This document shows, piece after piece, positions 54,283 through 63,007 of a stretch of 64,000 nucleotides of DNA. The stretch spans positions 5,067,634 through 5,131,633 of the forward strand of contig NZ_CM002139.1 in assembly GCF_000454545.1 (NCBI RefSeq), written 5' to 3'. A program made the position numbers and the translations under genes. The notes beneath the pieces are model-generated. The model did no database searches. It saw only the letters and a list, made by a program, of their open reading frames with translations, and was not told the DNA's origin. Origin of the DNA: Xanthomonas cassavae CFBP 4642 (GTDB lineage Bacteria > Pseudomonadota > Gammaproteobacteria > Xanthomonadales > Xanthomonadaceae). Position 1 is the stretch's first letter. Each line of letters opens with the position of its first letter.

Positions 54283-56449
54283 GCAGGCTCAGCTCCACTG
54301 TCCGCGGCAGGCCCAGAATGACCTGCCCGGGATAGAACACGTCTGCCCACTGGACGTAGTTGGTGTTGAACAGGTTGTCCGCGTGCAGCGATAGCGATAC
54401 TTCGGAACTCACATCGTAAGTCGCATACGCGCTGGTCAAGGTGTACGACTCCAGGCGCAGCGTGTTGGCGAGGTTTCCATAGCGCGTTCCGACATGCCGC
54501 ACCGAGGCGCCCAGTTCCAATGGCAAGCCAGCCACGTTTCTGACGCTGGTCCAGGCATTGAACAGCGACTTGGGCACGTTGGTCGGGCGGTTGCCGGAGG
54601 CATCCAGGCCGCTGTTGCTGTCGATGAATTGCGCGTACTCGGCATCGACGTAGGCGTAATTGGCATTTGCACTCCACTGCGAGGTCAGCTGCGCATCGAC
54701 GCTGAGTTCAAACCCGCGCGAGGTTTGCCGGCCGATGTTGCTGAGCGCATCCTGCGCCGTCAGCGCCAGGATGTTGTTGCGTTTGATGTCATAGACCGCC
54801 AGCGTGCCGCTCAGACCTTGATCGGCCGTGGCCGCCTTGACGCCCACTTCCGCCTGCCGCGATTTGCTCAATGCAAAATCCTGTCCCGCATTGACGATGA
54901 AGATATTGGAGCCAGCCGGATCGGTGGCGATGGTGTAGGACGCATAGGGGGTGATGGCCGGGGTGAGCGCATAGACCAGACCGACGCGGCCATTGGCCGG
55001 GCGATAGGTGCGCGAGAAACTCGATGCCGCCTGAAACCCACCATCCGGACCGAAGTTCTTGCGATCTAGATTGAGATATTCGTAGCGCCCGCCCAGTACC
55101 AGTTTTGCCTTGTCGGTGACATCCAGCGCATCTTCAAAAAACAGCGCGGGATTGGTCCAGGTGGTGGGGCTGCGTCGGCGCACCCGCTCGCCGAACGTGC
55201 CGCTTGGGTCCCGCGTGTCCAACACCACGCTATCGCCATCAGGAAAACCGCGGTTCCTGACGAAATCCAGGCGACTGTAATCCAGGCCCACCACCAGGCG
55301 ATTGTTCAAACCAGCAATGCGGTGGTCGAAGGTCGCGCTGGTTTGATTCCCCCACAGCGTCTGATCGTGATACACGAAGAAGCGATCGCGATCGATCAGG
55401 TTCGTCTGCGCGTTGTAGCTGTAACTCTCCGAGTTCAGCCAGCGCCGATCGGCATGAAAGTAATAGGCCATGTTCTGCAAGGTGACGGCGTCGGAGACCT
55501 CCCACTTCAGATACGCCTGCGGCCACACCTGACGTGAGTCGATGCTGGCATCGGCCACGTTGTAGTTGTTGCGGCGGGTGGCGCCATCGACGACCTCGCC
55601 ATTGGGCGCGCGCAGGATGCCGTTGATGGGGTTACGCGCCACATCGGCCGGCACCAGCGGGGTACCGAAGTACGTCGAGGGCTGGTCCCTTGCGTAGTCC
55701 AGCGAAAATTGCGCGCTGATGTCGTCGCGCGGATGCCAGAGCAGCGACACGGTGGCATTGAGCGCGCTGGAATCGGCGCTGTGCACATAGCCATCGGAGG
55801 ACACCTGGCTGACGTCGGCGCGGTACGCCCAGTCGTCGTTGATGCCGCCACCGGCGCCGACACCGAACACCCGGCCACCGTAGCTGGACGCGCCCAGCAG
55901 CGCTTCGTGTTGCGCCGGCCCGAAGGTCGGCGCCTTATTGGTCACGTTGACCGCACCGCCCACCGCACCCTGGCCGTAGATCACCGACGCCGGGCCTTTC
56001 AACACTTCGACCGATTGCAGGTTGAAGGTGTTCTGCGGCCGGTTGGTCATGTTCGACGGGCCCAGATACAGGCCGTTGTGCAGGATGGTGATCTGCCCGT
56101 CGGTGAAGCCGCGCATCGAGAAGGTTGCCGGATTTCCCGGTGAGCCGCCGGTATTGATGCCCGGCAGGCTTTCGGCCGCCTTTTCCACGCTACGCAGGCC
56201 GCGCGCATCGATTGCCGCAGCATTGATCGCATCCAGCGTGCCGGGCGTCTCACGTGCGGACAGATTGAGCCGGCTGCCGGTCGGGGTGAATTGCTCCAGC
56301 GAGCGCAGGCGCCCGCTCACCACCACCTGGTCCAACGTGGTCGCCTCGGTGGCTGGCACCGTCGCTGTCTGCTGCGCGCGTGCGGTTCCGATGCAGCCCA
56401 GTGCGGCGGCGATCGACAAGGACAGCAGCGTGGCTTGCGTGCACGTCAT
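54269..56449 (-). CDS. TonB-dependent siderophore/metal receptor
   Basis: A 726-residue receptor. A signal peptide (MTCTQATLLSLSIAAALGCI) precedes a TonB box (TTLDQVVVSGRL). The plug has LRSVEKAAESLPGINTGGSP, FSMRGFTDGQITILHNGLYL and VEVLKGPASVIYGQGAVGG, typical of FpvA/FhuA-like siderophore receptors. The barrel ends LPRTVELSLHARF with the terminal Phe. Start ATG 56449 has TGGAG eight bases upstream. It lies between the DUF3088 gene and the PepSY gene in one direction, an apparent uptake operon. No Fur box is visible before the operon; control may be by the divergent FtrA-like regulator. Confidence 0.9.
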   Translation of the reverse strand: MTCTQATLLSLSIAAALGCIGTARAQQTATVPATEATTLDQVVVSGRLRSLEQFTPTGSRLNLSARETPGTLDAINAAAIDARGLRSVEKAAESLPGINTGGSPGNPATFSMRGFTDGQITILHNGLYLGPSNMTNRPQNTFNLQSVEVLKGPASVIYGQGAVGGAVNVTNKAPTFGPAQHEALLGASSYGGRVFGVGAGGGINDDWAYRADVSQVSSDGYVHSADSSALNATVSLLWHPRDDISAQFSLDYARDQPSTYFGTPLVPADVARNPINGILRAPNGEVVDGATRRNNYNVADASIDSRQVWPQAYLKWEVSDAVTLQNMAYYFHADRRWLNSESYSYNAQTNLIDRDRFFVYHDQTLWGNQTSATFDHRIAGLNNRLVVGLDYSRLDFVRNRGFPDGDSVVLDTRDPSGTFGERVRRRSPTTWTNPALFFEDALDVTDKAKLVLGGRYEYLNLDRKNFGPDGGFQAASSFSRTYRPANGRVGLVYALTPAITPYASYTIATDPAGSNIFIVNAGQDFALSKSRQAEVGVKAATADQGLSGTLAVYDIKRNNILALTAQDALSNIGRQTSRGFELSVDAQLTSQWSANANYAYVDAEYAQFIDSNSGLDASGNRPTNVPKSLFNAWTSVRNVAGLPLELGASVRHVGTRYGNLANTLRLESYTLTSAYATYDVSSEVSLSLHADNLFNTNYVQWADVFYPGQVILGLPRTVELSLHARF

Positions 56450-56495
56450 GTGCGTTCTCCAGAAAGGCGGGGGGAAGACTGGGCCGGGGTCCGCC

Positions 56496-56846
56496 TCAGC
56501 GCTGCCGGGCAACGCCGAAGCGCTGCGAGAGGTAGGCGCGAATGGCTGCCTCGTCGTCGATCACGTGGTAGTGCCCAACCGATTTGCTGCCGGTGGCATC
56601 GGCATCGGCGGTGGCCAACACCAGGTCCGGCAGCGACTGATGCTGCTCGCCCAGCAGGTCGACCAGCACCTGCCGGGGCCGCGGGAATGGCAGCCGGCGG
56701 ATCTCCAGCCCACCGGCAATGGCCGTGGCCAAGCTGAGCAAGCCTTCGATGGCAATGCAGTCGCCACAGTAGAAGGGGCCATCGCCATCGACCGCAAATG
56801 CAGCCTCGGCTAGGAATAAGGTGTCGCGCATCAACGGGTTACTCAC
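56496..56846 (-). CDS. DUF3088 protein, first gene of the uptake operon
   Basis: A 116-residue protein of the DUF3088 family. It starts with GTG at 56846 (MSNPLMRDTLFLAEAAFAVD), preceded by GGAG eight bases upstream; ATG 56831 is possible. GPFYCGDCIAIEGLLSLA (CxxC) and RRLPFPRPRQVLVDLLGEQH are the family motifs. The C-x-x-C and glutaredoxin-like layout hint at a redox or thiol role, but no function is proven. It leads the operon with the TonB receptor and PepSY protein. Confidence 0.8.
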   Translation of the reverse strand: MSNPLMRDTLFLAEAAFAVDGDGPFYCGDCIAIEGLLSLATAIAGGLEIRRLPFPRPRQVLVDLLGEQHQSLPDLVLATADADATGSKSVGHYHVIDDEAAIRAYLSQRFGVARQR

Positions 56847-56944
56847 CGATCGTTCTCCAGGGGAAGGGACAAACCGGCCAATGGCTCGGTTCGCATGACA
56901 AAGACCATGTGCCCATGTTGCGCAGCAGCAGGCGATGGGTGAAA

Positions 56945-56960
56945 GTGGCGTAAACGCCAC
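56945..56960. promoter_or_regulatory. palindrome between DUF3088 and ftrA
   Basis: GTGGCGTAAACGCCAC is a perfect 6-4-6 inverted repeat 14 bases before the ftrA ATG, in the 128-base divergent gap. It is a good candidate operator for the FtrA-type regulator or another factor acting on the uptake operon. Confidence 0.6.
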
Positions 56961-56974
56961 ATGACGGTCATTTC

Positions 56975-57985
56975 ATGCCAACTTCCAAACCCCGCAGACG
57001 CCGCGACGCGTTGCCGCCCCTTGTGGTGGTGGTGGCGTACGACCAGCTGGGCTTGTTCGAATTCGGGATCACCACCGAAATCTTCGGATTGCCGCGCCCG
57101 GAAGTGGGCCAGGGCTGGTACCGGTTTGCCATTGCAGCGGCCGAACCCGGCCCGCTGCGCGCGCTTGGCGGGCTTCGCCTGGAGGTGGATGGTGGGCTGG
57201 ATCTTCTCGACGCTGCGCACACCATCATCGTTCCCAGCTGGAGAGATACCAGTGCACCGGCACCGGCTGCGCTGATCAAGGCGCTGCAACGTGCGCACAA
57301 GCGAAAGACGCGGATCGTGTCGATCTGCGCCGGTGCCTTCGTGCTGGCCCAGGCTGGCCTTTTACAGGGGCGCAGGGCCACCACGCATTGGCGCAACGCC
57401 GCGGTGCTGGCCAGCCATTACCCGCAGATCACCGTGGAGCCGGGCGTGCTCTACGTCGATGAGGGCGACATCCTGACCTCGGCCGGCAGCGCCGCCGACA
57501 TCGATCTATGCCTGCATATCGTGCGCGCCGACTTCGGGCCGGCAGTGGCCAACCAGGTCGCCAAACGGCTGGTGATGCCGGTGCACCGCGACGGCGGGCA
57601 AGCCCAGTTCATCGACCGCCCAGTGCCGCCGATCCACGAAAGCACCCGGCTCGGGCCGCTGCTCGAGCGCATCACCCAGGACCTCACCGCGAATCACTGT
57701 GTGGACGCACTGGCCAGCGCAGCGGGCATGAGCCGCCGCACGTTTCTGCGTCGGTTTCAAGCCACCACCGGCATGTCGCCGGGCAAGTGGATCGTCAACG
57801 AGCGGCTCAACCGTGCGCGCGAAATGCTGGAAACCTCCGGCGCCGACATCGAACAGATCGCAACGCGCTGCGGCTTCGGGTCGACCGAAACGCTACGGCA
57901 TCACTTCCGGCGCGCACTCGCGCTCTCACCAACGCAATACCGGCGCGTGTTCGGCGGGCATCGCGATGCTGGCGAGGACGCTTGA
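56975..57985 (+). CDS. ftrA: FtrA-type AraC/GATase-1 regulator
   Basis: A 336-residue protein. The N-terminal DJ-1/PfpI-like domain (VVVVAYDQLGLFEFGITTEI, then RIVSICAGAFVLAQAGLLQG, RRATTHW) carries the Cys-containing AGAF loop. The C-terminal AraC domain has two helix-turn-helix motifs (HCVDALASAAGMSRRTFLRR, then ADIEQIATRCGFGSTETLRH, HFRRALALSPTQYRR). It is close to FtrA proteins. It is divergent from the DUF3088-receptor-PepSY operon and likely regulates it, with the 56945 palindrome as a site. The ligand is unknown. Confidence 0.88.
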   Translation: MPTSKPRRRRDALPPLVVVVAYDQLGLFEFGITTEIFGLPRPEVGQGWYRFAIAAAEPGPLRALGGLRLEVDGGLDLLDAAHTIIVPSWRDTSAPAPAALIKALQRAHKRKTRIVSICAGAFVLAQAGLLQGRRATTHWRNAAVLASHYPQITVEPGVLYVDEGDILTSAGSAADIDLCLHIVRADFGPAVANQVAKRLVMPVHRDGGQAQFIDRPVPPIHESTRLGPLLERITQDLTANHCVDALASAAGMSRRTFLRRFQATTGMSPGKWIVNERLNRAREMLETSGADIEQIATRCGFGSTETLRHHFRRALALSPTQYRRVFGGHRDAGEDA

Positions 57986-58075
57986 GCGCGCGAGCATCCG
58001 TGAGCGCGCAGGACGCGACCTGACCACGCGCGCTCACAGACGCCGATAATGTGGTTCGACGCCTGCGCCGGGCCC

Positions 58076-58837
58076 TCAGACCTTCGGCGGCGTGGAGCTG
58101 ACGTACTTCTCGCGGCGGATCTGCGCACTCGGCAGGCCGCTTTCCTTCAGCGCTGCTAGGCAGGTATCCACCATGTCCGGGTTGCCGCACAGGTAGGCGA
58201 TATCGCCATCGGCCGCCGGCGCGAACTCGGGCAGATGCTGCTGCACATAGCCGTGGCGCACATCGGCATGCAGCTGGGCAGGCAACTCGCGCGAGAAGCA
58301 GGGCACATAGCGGAACTGTGGGTGTGCATCGGCAAACGCACGGAAATCCTCGCCATACAGCAGCTCGGCCGGGGTACGCGCGCCCTGCAGCAACACCACC
58401 TGCACGCCGCGCGTGGCGATTGCCTCGGCCAGCAACGGCAGCATCGAGCGGTACGGGGTGACGCCGGTGCCAGTGGCGATCAGCAGGTAGCGCCGGTTAT
58501 GGTCGCCTGCCTGCAGGCAGAAGCGGCCATACGGCCCGCTGGCCTGCAACTGGTCGCCGATCTCCAGACCTTCGAACAGCGCCGTGGCCGAGCCGCCGGG
58601 CACGAAGCTCACCGCGATGTCCACCGCCTCGCCCGGTCCCAGCGCATGGTCGTGGAGGGTCGCCAGCGAATAGCTGCGCTTGGTTGGCGTGCCATCGGCA
58701 GCGGCGAAATGGATCTGGATGAACTGCCCGGGCTGGAAATCCAGCGGCTGTCCGTCATCACGCACGAACTGGCAGTGGGCCACGGTGGGCGCAAGCATGC
58801 GCCGGTCGACAAGCTTGAGGGGGAATTGAACGGGCAC
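58076..58837 (-). CDS. fpr: ferredoxin-NADP reductase
   Basis: About 253 residues if started at GTG 58837 (MPVQFPLKLVDRRMLAPTVA). The FAD motif is KRSYSLATLHD (RxYS), and ASGPYGRFCLQ binds the FAD phosphates. LLIATGTGVTPYRSMLPLLA is the NADP loop, and YLCGNPDMVDTCLAAL the C-terminal motif. It ends REKYVSSTPPKV, a short C-terminal end as in bacterial Fpr type. It shuttles electrons between NADPH and ferredoxin or flavodoxin. The start is uncertain because no clear ribosome site is seen. It is divergent from yadG. Confidence 0.85.
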   Translation of the reverse strand: MPVQFPLKLVDRRMLAPTVAHCQFVRDDGQPLDFQPGQFIQIHFAAADGTPTKRSYSLATLHDHALGPGEAVDIAVSFVPGGSATALFEGLEIGDQLQASGPYGRFCLQAGDHNRRYLLIATGTGVTPYRSMLPLLAEAIATRGVQVVLLQGARTPAELLYGEDFRAFADAHPQFRYVPCFSRELPAQLHADVRHGYVQQHLPEFAPAADGDIAYLCGNPDMVDTCLAALKESGLPSAQIRREKYVSSTPPKV

Positions 58838-58939
58838 GAACGGATTTGGGACAGTCTGTGATCGGGGCAAGCCCCCACGGGCTTCTATAATAACGGGCTG
58901 CAACTCGCTGCGCCGTGACCCTGGCGCGAAGGATCCTGC

Positions 58940-59935
58940 TTGAATTCCCCAACTCCCGGTACGCCCGCCCTGCGCGTGTGCGACCTGCGCAAGACTTACG
59001 ACAACGGCACCCAGGCGCTCAAGGGCGTGTCGCTGGACGTGGTGCCCGGCGACTTCTTCGCCCTGCTCGGCCCCAATGGCGCCGGCAAATCGACCCTGAT
59101 CGGCATCATCAGCTCGCTGGTGAACCTGTCCGGCGGGCAGGTGGAAGTGTTCGGCACCGACCTGGTCGCCCATCGCAGCGAGGCGATGCGCCTGATCGGC
59201 CTGGTGCCGCAGGAAATCAACTTCAACCTGTTCGAAAAGCCCTTCGACATCCTGGTCAATTACGCCGGCTTCTACGGCATGCCGCGCAGCCAGGCCGAAG
59301 CGCTGGCCGAAGTGGAACTGCGCCGCGCGCACCTGTGGGAAAAGGCCCAGGTGATGAGCCGCACGCTGTCCGGCGGCATGAAGCGCCGGCTGATGATCGC
59401 CCGCGCCATGATGACCCAGCCGCGCCTGCTGATCCTGGACGAACCCACCGCCGGTGTGGACATCGAGATCCGTCGCGACATGTGGCGCGTGCTCAAGGAC
59501 ATCAACGCCGCCGGCACCACCATCATCCTGACCACCCATTACCTGGAAGAAGCCGAGCACCTGTGCCGCAACCTGGCCATCATCAACCACGGCCAGATCG
59601 TCACCCAGGGGCCGATGCGCGAACTGCTGTCCAAGCTCGACGTGGAAGGCTTCCTGTTCGATATCGACGGTGAGCTGCCCGCCCAGCTGCCGGTGATCGA
59701 AGGCACCACTCTCACCGCCATCGACGGCCACACGCTGGACCTGGACATACCGCGCGCGATGGACCTCAACCGCGTGTTCGCCACGCTGGGCGATGCCGGC
59801 ATCCGGGTGCGCTCGATGCGCACCAAGAGCAACCGGCTGGAAGAATTGTTCGTTCGTTTGACCGAGCCTGGCGAGACCGTCGCCGCCCCGGCCCCTGCCT
59901 CAGCGGCGCCGTTGCGCCCGGCAGGCCACCCATGA
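58940..59935 (+). CDS. yadG: ABC transporter ATPase, YadG-like
   Basis: A 331-residue ATPase starting with TTG at 58940, preceded by GAAGGATC. Walker A is ALLGPNGAGKSTLIGIISSL, the signature SRTLSGGMKRRLMIARAMM, Walker B RLLILDEPTAGVDIEIRRDM, and the switch His lies in IILTTHYLEEAEHLCRNLA. A C-terminal extension of about 85 residues with VRSMRTKSNRLEELFVRLT and a Pro/Ala-rich tail follows. It is coupled to yadH by ATGA. The E. coli counterpart is of unknown substrate. Confidence 0.9.
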   Translation: MNSPTPGTPALRVCDLRKTYDNGTQALKGVSLDVVPGDFFALLGPNGAGKSTLIGIISSLVNLSGGQVEVFGTDLVAHRSEAMRLIGLVPQEINFNLFEKPFDILVNYAGFYGMPRSQAEALAEVELRRAHLWEKAQVMSRTLSGGMKRRLMIARAMMTQPRLLILDEPTAGVDIEIRRDMWRVLKDINAAGTTIILTTHYLEEAEHLCRNLAIINHGQIVTQGPMRELLSKLDVEGFLFDIDGELPAQLPVIEGTTLTAIDGHTLDLDIPRAMDLNRVFATLGDAGIRVRSMRTKSNRLEELFVRLTEPGETVAAPAPASAAPLRPAGHP

Positions 59936-60744
59936 GTCCCTCGGAGCCGTCGATGTCCGCCACGCCCGCAACACCCCGCCAGCGCAACTGGATCGCGCTG
60001 GGCACCATCGTGCGCCGCGAAGTGCAGCGCATCCTGCGCATCTGGGGCCAGACCCTGGTGCCGCCGGCCATCACCATGACGCTGTACTTTTTGATCTTCG
60101 GCGGGCTGATCGGCTCGCGCGTGGGCGACATGGGCGGCTACAGCTACATGCAGTTCATCGTGCCGGGCCTGGTGATGATGAGCGTGATCCAGAACAGCTA
60201 CGGCAACATCTCCTCCAGCTTCTTCGGCGCCAAGTTCGGCCGCCACGTGGAAGAGCTGCTGGTCAGCCCGATGCCCAACTGGGTGATCCTGTGGGGCTAT
60301 GTGTCCGGCGCGGTGCTGCGCGGCGTGATGGTGGGCGCGATCGTGCTGATCATCGCGATGTTCTTCACCCCGGTGCGCATCCCGCATCCGATCGTCACGC
60401 TGACCACGGTGCTGCTGGGCGCGACCATCTTCTCGCTGGCTGGCTTCGTCAACGCGGTCTACGCCAAGAAGTTCGACGACGTGGCGATCGTGCCCACCTT
60501 CATCCTGACCCCGCTCACCTACCTGGGCGGCGTGTTCTATTCGGTGAAGCTGCTGCCCGGTTGGGCAGAGGCGGCCACCCATGCCAACCCGATCTTCTAC
60601 ATGGTCAACGCGTTCCGCTACGGCCTGCTCGGCAGCTCGGATGTGCCGATCTGGGTGGCCTACGCGCTGATGCTGGGGTTTGTCGCGGTGCTCAGCGCGC
60701 TGGCGCTGTGGCTGCTGCGGCGGGGTGTGGGGTTGCGGAGCTGA
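59932..60744 (+). CDS. yadH: ABC-2 exporter permease, YadH-like
   Basis: A 270-residue permease with six membrane helices. LGTIVRREVQRILRIWGQTL is the coupling helix. FIVPGLVMMSVIQNSYGNIS, then FGRHVEELLVSPMPNWVILW, FVNAVYAKKFDDVAIVPTFI and LTPLTYLGGVFYSVKLLPGW are hallmarks of this ABC-2 subgroup. Start ATG 59932 overlaps the yadG stop; ATG 59953 is a second choice. It pairs with yadG. The next gene begins 6 bases after its stop. Confidence 0.9.
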   Translation: MSPSEPSMSATPATPRQRNWIALGTIVRREVQRILRIWGQTLVPPAITMTLYFLIFGGLIGSRVGDMGGYSYMQFIVPGLVMMSVIQNSYGNISSSFFGAKFGRHVEELLVSPMPNWVILWGYVSGAVLRGVMVGAIVLIIAMFFTPVRIPHPIVTLTTVLLGATIFSLAGFVNAVYAKKFDDVAIVPTFILTPLTYLGGVFYSVKLLPGWAEAATHANPIFYMVNAFRYGLLGSSDVPIWVAYALMLGFVAVLSALALWLLRRGVGLRS

Positions 60745-60750
60745 TGGGCC

Positions 60751-61689
60751 ATGCGCATCCTGATCCTGGGCGCCGGCGGTACCGGTGGCTATTTCGGCGG
60801 GCGGCTGGCGCAGGCCGGTGTGGACGTCACCTTCCTGGTGCGAGAAGCGCGTGCGGCGCAGTTGCAGGCCGACGGCTTGCGCATCCGCAGCCCGCTGGGC
60901 GATGCCGATCTGCAGGTGGCGCATGGCACCGCGCAGGACTTGCCGGCGCTGGTAGCGCAACAGCCGTTCGACCTGGTGATGCTCAGCTGCAAGGCCTACG
61001 ACCTGGACAGCGCCATCGAGGCCATTGCGCCGGCGGTGGGCGAGCGCACCACGGTGCTGCCGATCCTCAACGGGCTGCGCCATTACGCGGCCCTGGACGC
61101 ACGCTTCGGCGCCGCACGCGTGCTGGGCGGGCTGTGCTTCATCAGCGCGACCAAGGGCGAGCACGGCGAGATTCTGCACCTGGGCAAGCCGGCGGCGATC
61201 ACCTTCGGCGAGCGTAGCGGTGACGCGCATTCGGCACGGGTGCAGGCGTTTGCCGCGGCCTGCGCGCAGGCCGACATCACCCATGTGGCCAGCGAGCAGA
61301 TCGCGCAGGAACAATGGATCAAGTACAGCTTCCTCACCGCGCTGGCCGCGGCCACCTGTTTGATGCGTGCGCCGGTGGGAGCGATCGTGGCCACCGACGA
61401 TGGGCGTGCGTTGATCAACGGCCTGTACAACGAATGCCTGTGGGCTGCCGATGCGGCCGGCCAGTCGATTCCGGAGGGCGCTCGCGCGAAGGCGCTGCAG
61501 ACCCTGCTGCAGGTGGATTCGCCGTTGAAGGCCTCGATGCTGCGCGACCTGGAAGCCGGCCAGGACGTGGAAGCGGCGCAGATCGTCGGCGACATGCTGG
61601 CGCGCGTGCGCGAGACCGGGCGCAACGCGCCGCTGCTGATGGCCGCCAATGTGCATCTGCAGGCGTATCAGGTGCTGCGGCATAGCTGA
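60751..61689 (+). CDS. 2-dehydropantoate 2-reductase family protein
   Basis: A 312-residue protein of the PanE/ApbA family. The Rossmann motif is RILILGAGGTGGYFGGRLAQ. AHGTAQDL, LSCKAYDLDSAIEAIAP (substrate Lys) and PILNGLRHYAALDARFG follow. WIKYSFLTALAAATCLMRAP and DSPLKASMLRDLEAGQDVEA (the S-M-x-x-D-x-x-x-G motif) close the active site. It may reduce ketopantoate for CoA synthesis, but paralogues of this family are common and the true PanE may be elsewhere. It starts 6 bases after yadH and may be co-transcribed. Confidence 0.85.
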   Translation: MRILILGAGGTGGYFGGRLAQAGVDVTFLVREARAAQLQADGLRIRSPLGDADLQVAHGTAQDLPALVAQQPFDLVMLSCKAYDLDSAIEAIAPAVGERTTVLPILNGLRHYAALDARFGAARVLGGLCFISATKGEHGEILHLGKPAAITFGERSGDAHSARVQAFAAACAQADITHVASEQIAQEQWIKYSFLTALAAATCLMRAPVGAIVATDDGRALINGLYNECLWAADAAGQSIPEGARAKALQTLLQVDSPLKASMLRDLEAGQDVEAAQIVGDMLARVRETGRNAPLLMAANVHLQAYQVLRHS

Positions 61690-61738
61690 TGGGGATGGCG
61701 GGTGGCCATGCGCATGCGACGCATGCCCCGCCCCCATC

Positions 61739-62160
61739 CGCCCTTCGGGCACCTTCCCCCGCACGCGGGAGAAGGGAGTGGTCGCTGGCGCTGCATGACT
61801 GGCCGAGCGACCTGCGTACTTCTACGCCGCTTGGCCCCGGCAGATCCTTCTCCCGCCTGCGGGAGAAGGTGGCGCGAGGCGCCGGATGAGGGCGCGTTTG
61901 CTTGGCGTAGCCTTCGTGCCGCCGCGTCGACCTTTGCCAGTCCACCGCCTGGCTCCAGTAGATCCCTTCTCCCGCCTGCGGCAGAAGGTGGCGCGAAGCG
62001 CCGGATGAGGGCGTGTTTGCTTGGCGTAGCCTTCGCACCGCCGCGTCGACCTTCGCCAGTCCACCGCCCGGCTCCGGTAGATCCCTTCTCCCGCCTGCGG
62101 GAGAAGGTGGCGCGAAGCGCCGGATGAGGGCGCATCAGCTTGGCGTAGCCTTCGCACAGC
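61739..62160. repeat. 119-bp tandem repeat array with hairpin CCTTCTCCCGC
   Basis: Two and two-thirds units of 119 bases (61846-62160) are nearly identical. Each has CCTTCTCCCGC, CTGC, GGGAGAAGG (a perfect palindrome except one copy), then GGCGCGAAGCGCCGGATGAGG and TTGCTTGGCGTAGCCTTCG. A decayed half-copy (CCTTCCCCCGCACGCGGGAG) is at 61754. The palindrome recurs at 61847, 61966 and 62085. It lies between the PanE-like gene and the next gene and has no credible coding content. It resembles Xanthomonas intergenic hairpin repeats. Confidence 0.85.
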
Positions 62161-62210
62161 CACGACACCACGCACACGATGCTTTGCATCCCTCCATCGC
62201 CGCCGTCATC

Positions 62211-62726
62211 ATGAAGCTGCTCAGCCACCTGTTCCGTGCCGGTCACTTCGTCATCCTGGCGTTCTTCGTGCTGTGCGCGGCGGGGCTGGTGGCGATGGCC
62301 GGGCTGGAGTTGTGGCATGGCTTCACTCCCGGCGGCGACATGGTGGTACGCGACCGTTTCAATGTGGTACTGGAGGCCGTCGGCCTGCTCACCGTAGCGC
62401 TGGTGACGCTGGAGCTGGGTCAGACCATCTTCGAAGAAGAGATCCTGCGTGACGTCAAGGTCAGTGGTCCCACGCGGGTGCGGCGTTATCTCTCGCGCTT
62501 TTTCGTGGTGATCGTGATTGCGCTGGCGATCGAGACGCTGGTATCGATCTTCGAACTGATGCATGCCGACCCGGCCAAGCTGCCGTACGCCGCCGCCGTT
62601 GGCTCGTGCGCCGCGCTGCTGCTGATCGCCTGGGGCGTGTTCGTCAAACTCAATCGCAGCGCCGAAGAGCTGGAACCCGAAGCGATGGAAGAAACCAAGC
62701 GCGAAGACCGCGAGGTGCAGGAGTAG
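62211..62726 (+). CDS. four-span membrane protein (phosphate-starvation PsiE-like layout)
   Basis: A 171-residue protein with four membrane helices (FVILAFFVLCAAGLVAMAGL, VLEAVGLLTVALVTLELGQT, YLSRFFVVIVIALAIETLVS and YAAAVGSCAALLLIAWGVFV). ELGQTIFEEEILRDVKV links the middle helices, a pattern of conserved small membrane proteins with PsiE-like topology. The tail is acidic (EELEPEAMEETKREDREVQE). ATG 62211 follows the repeat array. Function unknown. Confidence 0.8.
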   Translation: MKLLSHLFRAGHFVILAFFVLCAAGLVAMAGLELWHGFTPGGDMVVRDRFNVVLEAVGLLTVALVTLELGQTIFEEEILRDVKVSGPTRVRRYLSRFFVVIVIALAIETLVSIFELMHADPAKLPYAAAVGSCAALLLIAWGVFVKLNRSAEELEPEAMEETKREDREVQE

Positions 62727-63007
62727 GACATTCAGGGCTCACTTGCGCAGGCGGTGCGCGCATTGCCGGATGAGGCCCTCGAGGAACCCGTGCGCTATGG
62801 TCGAAGCATGTACGCGATTACGCACTCCTGTCGCGTGCAGCGAAATTGCTGCATCAAGATTCTCTGCAGTGGCCCCATCGACGCCGCTCAAGGCTGAATA
62901 CGCTTCGTTTGGGTGCTAGAGTCCGCTTGTTCAGGCTGCCATCACTTGAACATAACAACTCTCCCCTCGACCCCTCCTCGCTCAACTCTCCCTGGCGAGG
63001 ATTTTTC

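Noticed and set aside
59539..61764. Minus-strand frame of about 740 codons across yadG, yadH and the PanE-like gene
   Set aside because: It spans three recognised plus-strand genes and has no motifs.
61846..62160. 119-bp repeats as a CRISPR array
   Set aside because: Whole units are repeated, including what would be spacers, and no cas genes are nearby.
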